Shown one piece after another: positions 56,935 to 64,000 of a DNA stretch of 64,000 bases (positions are counted from its first letter, which is position 1; each line of letters starts with the position of its first letter). Under the pieces are notes generated by a model. That model made no database searches, was not told where the DNA came from, and saw only the letters and a program-made list of their open reading frames with translations. The DNA is from Theodoxus fluviatilis. Taxonomy: Eukaryota > Mollusca > Gastropoda > Cycloneritida > Neritidae. The stretch spans positions 175,001-239,000 of the forward strand of contig JAWQFJ010020418.1 in assembly GCA_034096865.1 (NCBI GenBank). The letters are read 5' to 3'. Both the position numbers and the translations under genes were made by a program.

Positions 56935-57800
56935 CCAAACACCAATGAACAAGAAGGGCAAAGCCCATACGACTCACATGCTTGACCTTGACCTTTGCAT
57001 GACCTTGACCTTCAGGTGACCCTCAAGGTCAAGGTCAAACAACTACACCTAGCAATGACATCATACACTAAGAAATGCTTTACACATTTTTCCTACCAAA
57101 ATACATGTGGACTTGACCCAAGGTCAAGGTCATCCAAGGTCATGCAACACAAAGCTGTTAATTCAAGACATAGGAAGCACAGTGGTGCTTATTGGCACTT
57201 TCTACCATGAGATATGGTCACTTTTAGTGGTTCACTACCCCATTTTGCTCGCATTTCATAAGGGTCAAAGTGACCTTGACCTTGATGATATGTGACCAAA
57301 TGTGTCTCATAATGAAAGTATAACATGTTCCCCACATAATTATTAAGTTTGAAACAGTCATCTTCCATAGTTCAGGGTCAAAGTCACTTCAAAATATGTA
57401 TACAATCCAACTTTAAAGAGCTACTGTGACCTTGACCTTGAAGCAAGGTCAACCAAACTGGTATCAAAAGACAGGGCTTACTTTGCCCTATATACCATAT
57501 ATAGGTGAGGTATCCAATCTCAAAAACTTCAGAGAAAATTGAGAAAATGTGAAAAATGGCTATTTTTTTTACATCTATGACCCCTGCGACCTTGACCATG
57601 AAGCAAGGTCAAGTCACTATGAATGTGTTTTGACGCCTTGTCATCATACACCATCATGCCAAATTGGGTGGTGATAGACTTAATAGTCTCCGAGAAAAAT
57701 CCAACAATGTTTTAAACGGACGCCCGGAGGCCCGGACGCCCGGACGGACGAAACGGGTGAGTACATACTCACTTTTGCTTCGCGTGCGAGTCAAAAATGG
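56935..57800. repeat. TGACCTTGA-rich dispersed repeat
   Basis: At least seven TGACCTTGA or TCAAGGTCA motifs occur at about 56982-57035, 57120-57130, 57270-57280 and 57428-57440. The right part has a GACGCCCGG-rich tract (57718-57755) and an imperfect inverted patch (GAGTACATACTCACTTTTGC). The combination suggests an old interspersed element rather than a regulatory cluster, though TCAAGGTCA is also the binding motif of FTZ-F1/ERR-type nuclear receptors. Confidence 0.55.
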
Positions 57801-57888
57801 ATAGATAACAAGAAGAGATTCATCAAAGAGCACATGGTCCTTAAGGGACACACCTCATTTAGACTATGATGGATGGATGGAGTTATAT

Positions 57889-58088
57889 GACCTATCGGCC
57901 TTTGTAGGATATATAAAGTGCGACAATTTCCAGAATAGAGTAAGCCCTAAGTGTGATTTCCCTAGTTGTTCGCCCCTTACAAATTGTGCAGGGAGATGCA
58001 GTGGGTCTATTCTGACCCCCAACCCACAGGGGTCTATTCTGACCCCCAACCCACAGGGGGTCTATTCTGACCCCCAACCCACAGGGGG
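57889..58088 (+). repeat. microsatellite-linked dispersed module, copy D
   Basis: Preceded by GATGGATGGATGG. It contains CCTATCGGCCTTTGTAGG and TTCGCCCCTTACAAATTGTG and ends in three tandem copies of the 28-bp tail (GGGTCTATTCTGACCCCC...CCCACAGG). Confidence 0.85.
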
Positions 58089-58482
58089 TTCCTTGAGACA
58101 CAGAAGCATGTTCAAATCAGTGAAGACTGGACCTATTGGCCAAGGTGTACATGTATCTTCAAGGTTTACGTCTCCCTGGTGAAAGTGACCAAAGCAACTT
58201 CAACATCACCTCCTATTAATGACCTTATGGGTCATCTGGAGGATGGTGCCATGCATGTGCCCGCATGTCTGTGTGGCGCACATTCACCTTAGACAGGAGC
58301 CGATCTCCTCTTTGTCAGTGATCTTCAGAACGAAGTCCTTGAAAATGTGGATCCATTACTATATGGCTATCCCCTGATTGAGGGTTTCCACCTGGGACAG
58401 TGGACCATTGCATTGAATTTCTTGGTGCTCCAGGAAGAAAAATACATGGGACTCTAGCAACTATTCAAATGGATTGCGTGTG

Positions 58483-58522
<40 letters not shown>

Positions 58523-58735
58523 CACATACTGCACGTTTTCCCACCCCCTACCCCAATTTCTTCTACCTTTTGACTCTTATAATAACAGTATCAGTGATTA
58601 TATCTTTGGATCATTTATGTAGTGCAAACAGCTGAAAAAACTAAAATCCCAAACATTTTCTGCTTCATCACCGTAATTGTTTCACAAATATCCAACATCA
58701 AACTTCTACAGTAGCGAACACAAATGACAGACAGG
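58089..58735. other. intergenic stretch downstream of IFT52
   Basis: No supported gene. A (CA)n run is at 58484-58520. A short plus-strand frame near 58290-58450 reads like protein but has no recognisable motif. Confidence 0.4.
58484..58520. repeat. (CA)n microsatellite
   Basis: About 18 CA units. Confidence 0.95.
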
Positions 58736-58739
58736 ATAC

Positions 58740-60337
58740 ACGAAATAAGTGATTCATGTTTATTTACAGAGTACAAAAGACTCTTTCAATAGCAATGAGA
58801 CATCACAGCTGCTTTCTAGAGTTCCCAACTAGCACTTAGTGACACTGGACGGAGGTGCAGGAGACAACACAGCTGTAGAAATAGACAAACATCCAGACTG
58901 TCGCCTAAAGTGATCCATCTCTCACTTTATGCTTTCAACAATGAAAAAAATGTTTCATTATTTTGCAAGCTGTCCTCATGAGGATTTCAGTTTAATGTCA
59001 CACATGTGAAAAGTTGTAAACTGGAATAAAAATTTCAAGTTCACTTATCATGCAAGTCAAAGAAAGTCAACAGTGAAAAGTCAAAACTGTTCTTCTCTTT
59101 CTGCACAGAAAAAAAATAAAAGGTATAAAGCAACAGTAAACACATCATGCAAAATATTTCATTGTCTATGTGTAAAATCTGTAAAATACAAACGTATTGG
59201 ACTCTTGAGATTCCTTGAGGGAATATTCCTTCTGATATGATGAAGAATAACATCCGGAGCCGGGACCGAAACACGGCACCTGATCCTTGCACAACTGCCA
59301 ACAGGTCAAATTCCGGTCTTTCAAAAGATGTGTTAATTAGCATAGTTAGTAGTTTGCCTGCAGTTGATGTACTCTTGCAGGGGAAGTAATGTGACTGCTC
59401 TGTGGGAGTGCCGCCCCTTTATGTGTTCCTTTATTGGAACATTCCATCTCAAACTAAGCATGAAGTGGTGTATAGCACTGTCACTTGCTACAAGGATGAG
59501 GTCAGCAATGATAGACTCTTTCTAACTGAAAAGTAAAAAGCTTCTTAAAGTTCACATTATAGTTACACCAAGTCTGAAAATCGGATGCATCAACAAGTAA
59601 CAATAACACTACTGACAGCATTACTGTTCAAAATTGTTTGACAGACAAGAAGACAGGAATGATTTGTTTTCTTTTTATCTTTCTTTTTTGTTAACCCACA
59701 AAACAGACCAACTGATTTTTTTTTCCTTAATGATCAGATAGTCTCTTTATTTGATAGTCCATTTTAGTCCAAAAAATATTTTAAAAGGTCTTCAAATTTC
59801 ATCAGCAACAACCGGAAAAATAGGGCACTAACAAAGAACAAGTTCTAGATTTTACACATTATGTACAGTCATAGTAGCTAGAAACTCCCTACGGAGCGAA
59901 GCAGCTGACGGTCTTCAGAGGAAGAGCCCCCATCGCCGAGGTATTCTGCCCTCTAAACTTCCTAGGACTCTTTATAAGTACTTATAAGTACTCTTTGACA
60001 TTGTAAACGACTGGGTTAGCACTGACAAAATATTAAAAACTAATAAAGATCTTACACATTTCTATGTTTATCATATGGTCCCTCTTAAACCTCTAAATAA
60101 CCATCCCAGAAATCATACACACTTTTTGACATTCAATTCTACCCTTTCACATTTGCAATTACACCACACCACTCTCACAATGGACTTGAGACCTATGGAA
60201 TGGTACAAGACATTTCTCACACTTGGGATCAATGGATTTCAGTAGAAGTGTGCAGCAAGAGACGAGCATCACAGAATCTCTGACATATCTCTCCATATTT
60301 GGGACTTGATGCCCCTCTCCAGACGAGATGGTCCCAC
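58740..60337 (-). other. IFT52: probable IFT52 3' UTR
   Basis: About 1.6 kb lies between the IFT52 stop codon and the leftmost good poly(A) signal. No coding frame of note or other gene is seen. There is a direct repeat TATAAGTACTTATAAGTACT at about 59972. Confidence 0.4.
58759..58764 (-). terminator. candidate IFT52 poly(A) signal
   Basis: AATAAA on the minus strand is followed about 20-45 bases later by GT-rich sequence (CGTGTATCCTGTCTGTC and TTTGTGTTCG), as expected of a cleavage site. Other AATAAA hexamers lie nearer the stop codon at 59430-59435 and 59746-59751, so alternative ends are possible. Confidence 0.4.
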
Positions 60338-60379
60338 TCACACGTCACCCCCAAAGTGGATTCCATCATGATCATGGTC
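60338..60379 (-). CDS. IFT52: IFT52 terminal exon
   Basis: Acceptor ATATTTCAG, then 13 codons (DHDHDGIHFGGDV) and TGA. The short tail starts with an acidic/His dipeptide like the family's EHD but is otherwise different. No other in-frame acceptor nearby gives a better ending. Confidence 0.8.
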   Translation of the reverse strand, partial: DHDHDGIHFGGDV

Positions 60380-63002
60380 CTGAAATATAGAGAGAAAAAA
60401 ATCAATAGTTATACTGACCTGCATTTGTTAGTTTTATAATACAAGACATCATCTTCAACAGTGAGTGAATGATAGCTGTCACAAGAACATATTCTACAAA
60501 TGTCTTAACAATAACATTTTTCTTCCAGGACATATGCAGTGACTGTAATAGGTGTAGTGCCATCAGCACTGTACCATGGTTTCCCCACATGAATAAAACA
60601 ATAGACATTACCTGTCATTACCCTGGACCCCAGAGACTATTATGCCTTACCTGGCAAGACTGACAACTTGGCTATATCATATACACATTCCTTTCAACCT
60701 ACATAAATAACTCTTGTAGAAGAAATACAATTCAAACATTTCATTTAGTAAGTTAACTTTTTAAAACTTAGTAGGTAAACAAGAGATGAAAACTTCATCC
60801 AACAAGATTATGCAACAAAGAATATATTCCCTCTACTATAAATTGTTGGTCAACCTAGCAGACCCACCTGGTTCAGTTTCTTGAACTCCACCACCTGGGC
60901 AAAGACGTGCTCCAGAATGTTCTTGGCTCTCCGAGACTCAGGGGGAAGCTTGGTGACAACTCCCAGGATGTCCCCGCACTCCCGCACGTAATACTCCAGG
61001 TCATCGTCCGTGCCTGTGGTGAGGAAATACATACATCTTCAACCAACGTATCAGTAAAACTGTCAGTGGCCAAAAAACAGCCATCACCAAGCTGCAACTT
61101 GGTGGCACCAGTGGGGTAGGGTGGGGTGGGGTGGGGGTGGTGGGTGGGGGTGGGTGGGGGAGAAAGAGATACTTCAAATTGAAACACTGCACAGTTTATA
61201 TGCCATGGGATGCAAATCTTTATAAATCAACTATACACACAAATAAAATCCAAAGGAACATATTTTCCCAATATGTTTACAACGTGATACATCTTTTCAA
61301 ATACAACTACCATAAACACACATAACCACCACAGAAATTTTCACAGGCTGCATCTACAAGCAAAAAGTGAGGAAAGAAAGCCAGAGCTTACACTTGTTGG
61401 TGATCTGTGCGATTCTGACTCTCTCAGACGAGAACTGCTCATCCAAGTCGAAGAGCTCTAGTGCAGGGGCAGGTAACTCTCTGAACTGGGGTGGAAAGAC
61501 CTGGAACACAAACAATGGGACTGTCGTGTGCTGAAACTTAATGACAAGCTTCTCTCCAAAACAAATAATGACAACTCGCCCTCTTCAATTAAAACTGCTT
61601 GTGTTATTGTTTCAGGTCACCAAATCAGTGAATTCATTTCAGCAGTTACATGCAATTGCAAAACCCAAATTATTGCCTCAACCTAAATTTGGCAATGATT
61701 TGCCCAACAACTTCTGAAATGCCCCATTCTAAAGTTAAAGCCCACTTTAAAAACTTTAAGCCAAAAAAAAAAGTCTGTCCCTAGCTATATCTGCTAGAAA
61801 CCATTTGCCTGTTTGGCAGAAAAGGCTTTATGACTATCTATTACTAATGAGGCAATTTCTCAGGTTTGACATGATGTTGATATCGTTGTGACAAATGGTT
61901 CACTCTCTTTTCCTTCAACCCAAACAGCAGACGCAAATGTTCCTCCAAGATCTAAGCACTGGACTGTTCTTCTGCCTGCAGGATCAACAGACTTATATGA
62001 AGAAGTCCAACTATTTGCCAACGAAAATAAAGGTGATTTGTTGGGTTTTTTATAATCAAAAGAGAGAGTTTGATCTTGCTGTCCTGCTGTCCACTGGCAA
62101 GATCAAGATACGATTTGATGAAAATAAATACTAGGCACACAAACAGTTGTAGTTCAGGTAGCATGACCACACATAAAAACAGGGTCAGTAAGTAGGCCCG
62201 CATTTTTTATTTATCCCTTTTGTTTTCTTTTAAGGAGGCCAGATTGAGACTGCACATATTTGTGTGTGCTTTAGTAAATGTCCGGTACACAGTAGATTTA
62301 TCTGAACATAAATTCCATTTCTCTTTTGCTGAAAATCCCTGTTTACTTAAATAGGGTTTATGTTGTATACATTCAGGAAAAAAAAGAGTTAAGAGTCTGC
62401 AGGAAAAAGTAGGTCGGTTGAGTGACTGTAACCACAGCTTTTCATTTTGCCTCAGAGAGAGCGCTAAATGGTTGTTAGCTGATGATTCTTTCATGGGCAG
62501 CGGACAATCAGACGGAATTAAAAATTTAAGAATACTTCTCTATCTGCAGTAGGTAAATATCACAATTACTGATAGGAGTCACATCATCCGATGCAAAAAA
62601 GACAGAGCAAAAGCTGCAATGCTACGCAAGCAACAGAAAGTCCAGGCAGACTCACGGCGGGCTGCAGAGGAGGGAGAGGCGTCTCAAACTGTGGTGTGAT
62701 CAGGGTCAGAGGCTCATGTTTCACCTGCAGAGTTTCATAGGCCCTGAAGGAAAACAAACAGTTTTGATGGCATGAGACTCAACAGTGGTGGTGGTGTCGG
62801 TGGTGGCGGTGGTGGTGGTGTCGGTGGTGGTGGTGGTGGTGTCGGCATCAGTAGTTGTGGTGGTGGTGGAAATCTTGTTTCAGCTACATTCAAAATTCAA
62901 GTGAGTGATTTGTGTAGTAATTACAAGTCCTGCACCTTTTCAGTTATACCATTTTCTTTGCAAGTTGCAAATATCAATGTTAATGTCATTATGCTAAAAT
63001 AG

Positions 63003-63045
<43 letters not shown>

Positions 63046-64000
63046 ATCATACACACACAAACACACACTAATTATGCAGAAAAGGGAAGAAGTCAGGCTG
63101 CAGGGGTAGGGGTGGGTGGGTGGTGTTTTAGATCCAAAACACATTTTTAAAAACCAATAAGATATTGGAAAAGTCCACATGACAGAACTCTTGATAACTT
63201 TCTTCACTTTAGCCCTGTGTCAGACACTACCCACACAGGAGGGCCTCACTCTGCAACCAGCCATTCTCCCCTGATCCTCCACTTTGCATCAAACTCCAGC
63301 CATCACCCAGACTCCCGAGTGCAAAGTCCCTTGGATACCCACTTCATGCCCTTGGGCACCAGACTGGTGTCCAGCTTGAAGAGGGAGCTGTCAAAGAGCG
63401 TGGTGATGTCTTTAGGAATGTCGTCGCTCTCCTGGAGACAAGTCTTCAGCTCATCTGACAGCTTCGCCACATCGGGCAGCATGTTGTAGTCGCTGATCTG
63501 TGAAGGAAAAGTCGAAGCATCCAACATAAGCAGAGGTAGTGAACTAAGGCAGCAGAAATAGCATCCATAGAATGCCTCCAACAACAGCTTGGACCATGAA
63601 ACACATCAATGACTAAATGAAAAACCATCTTTAATTTTTTTTTCCTCCAAAATGTTAACAAAAATATGAATATCTTTAAAGTTTAGAAATTATATGTAAC
63701 ACTTCTCTGTTTAAATCTTAAATCAGAGATTGAAAACTCAACACAACAATCCATGTGCTAATAGAAATAGTGCTGCACGGCAGATACTCAACATACACCC
63801 TACAGATCTAAACCTATCTAACATGATCAAAGACTACACTTTCCACGATGATGTGCATGCAATCCATGCATTTGGAAAGTAGCAAAGTTAAACCCAGTTC
63901 AGAGCTCCACGCAGAGTGAGGCTATGTGGAAAGTTACCTCAGGATCCTCAGCATCAATCATGTTCAGGCGGATCTCATCAGAAGTCAGGTACTGGATCAA
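60338..64000 (-). CDS. IFT52: intraflagellar transport protein 52, C-terminal half (six exons, 5' part outside window)
   Basis: IFT52 is a core subunit of the IFT-B complex, which carries cargo along cilia; its C-terminal part binds IFT46 and other core subunits. Six exons (63938-64000, 63343-63497, 62656-62743, 61392-61500, 60868-61013, 60338-60379) encode about 200 residues matching the second half of animal IFT52, whose usual length is about 430-440. Recognisable blocks in order are NMIDAEDPE-ISDYNMLP, CLQESDDIPKDITTLFD, VKHEPLTLITPQFETPLP, FRELPAPALELFDLDEQFSS, AQITNK-CTDDDLEYYVR and ILEHVFAQVVEFKKLNQ. All introns have GT-AG ends with matching phase. The start and N-terminal GIFT-type domain lie beyond 64000. 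The last exon is a short Asp/His-rich tail unlike the vertebrate ending. No frameshift is seen, so the gene looks functional. Confidence 0.97.
60868..61013 (-). CDS. IFT52: IFT52 exon
   Basis: Acceptor CTCACCACAG; completes the Cys codon, then TDDDLEYYVRECGDILG to VVEFKKLNQ; donor GTGGGT at 60862-60867, phase 0. This is the most conserved block in the window. Confidence 0.97.
61040..61391 (-). other. IFT52 intron
   Basis: Non-coding. A (GGGTGGGGT)-type G-rich patch lies at 61114-61160; nothing else of note. Confidence 0.7.
61392..61500 (-). CDS. IFT52: IFT52 exon
   Basis: Acceptor TGTTCCAG; VFPPQFREL through AQITNK plus the first base of a Cys codon; donor GTAAGC at 61386-61391. Confidence 0.95.
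61501..62655 (-). other. IFT52 intron
   Basis: AT-rich intron with no repeat or nested gene recognised; short frames of 80-95 codons on either strand have no motif. Confidence 0.7.
62656..62743 (-). CDS. IFT52: IFT52 exon
   Basis: Acceptor TTCCTTCAG; completes the split Lys codon, then AYETLQVKHEPL to PPLQPA; donor GTGAGT at 62650-62655, phase 0. Confidence 0.95.
62786..62870. repeat. GGT-rich microsatellite in IFT52 intron
   Basis: GGT/GGC/GTC triplets over about 85 bases; low-complexity Gly/Val frames only. Confidence 0.9.
63010..63070. repeat. (CA)n microsatellite in IFT52 intron
   Basis: About 17 CA units, a short interruption, then a few more. Confidence 0.95.
63343..63497 (-). CDS. 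IFT52: IFT52 exon
   Basis: Acceptor CTTCACAG, then ISDYNMLP through DTSLVPKGM plus two bases of a Lys codon. The donor GTGGGT at 63337-63342 was chosen because it alone keeps the frame and the family's length up to AYETLQ in the next exon; a nearby GTATCC would put a stop in the next exon. Confidence 0.9.
63938..64000 (-). CDS. IFT52: IFT52 exon (partial, enters from right edge)
   Basis: 21 codons ending NMIDAEDPE, phase 0, donor GTAAC at 63933-63937. The exon starts outside the window. Confidence 0.95.

Noticed and set aside
59190..59330. tRNA-like B box in the IFT52 3' region (GTTTCGGTCCC)
   Set aside because: No A box at a proper distance and no cloverleaf.

Overview
The window is animal nuclear DNA, most likely from a marine mollusc and plausibly a gastropod. 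Three things point to an animal: a spliced gene for the ciliary transport protein IFT52, CR1/L2-type LINEs, and tRNA-derived SINEs. The mollusc assignment is an inference from the mix of MITEs, very abundant microsatellites and TGACCTTGA-rich repeats; nothing in the window proves it. There are no bacterial operons, CRISPR arrays or phage genes. The six long tandem arrays hold many long open frames, but these are artefacts of repeat units that lack stop codons.

Layout. 1-27 kb is mostly gene-poor. It holds a 5'-truncated LINE with an intact reverse transcriptase domain (about 3.95-5.77 kb, minus), a LINE 3' end (7.6-7.8 kb, plus), a 3.4-kb minisatellite with a 22-bp unit (11.8-15.3 kb), a 24-bp minisatellite (21.4-21.7 kb), a CAC/CAT array (about 24 kb) and a clean 366-bp MITE with 69-bp inverted repeats (25.57-25.93 kb). 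Scattered GC-rich blocks without credible reading frames could be regulatory. At 26.8-27.3 kb on the minus strand is one well-formed coding exon. It has a splice acceptor, a strong start context, a signal peptide, a Ser/Thr/Pro-rich glycosylated region and a splice donor, and belongs to a secreted or membrane protein I do not recognise.

27-46 kb holds short repeats, two tRNA-like SINEs (32.2 kb plus, 43.4 kb minus), microsatellites and more GC-rich non-coding blocks. 46-56 kb is dominated by repeats: a probable long LTR (46.36-48.87 kb) carrying a nested 336-bp MITE with target-site duplication, followed by a run of tandem arrays with 3-, 13-, 4-, 31-, 5-, 3- and 51-bp units, then a frameshifted LINE C-terminus with an (ATGG)n tail. 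A previously unnamed dispersed module of about 170-250 bp occurs five times (44.4, 45.9, 51.4, 56.4 and 57.9 kb). Its 5' side is always next to a simple repeat, ATGG- or ATG-type in four copies. Two copies have amplified their own 28-bp tail.

58.7-64 kb is the 3' half of IFT52 on the minus strand. Six exons encode about 200 C-terminal residues, every junction has consistent phase, and a probable 3' UTR of about 1.6 kb follows. The 5' half of the gene lies beyond the right edge. IFT52 and the unknown secreted protein are the only host protein genes I can support. They are about 31 kb apart, both on the minus strand, with no sign of a functional link.
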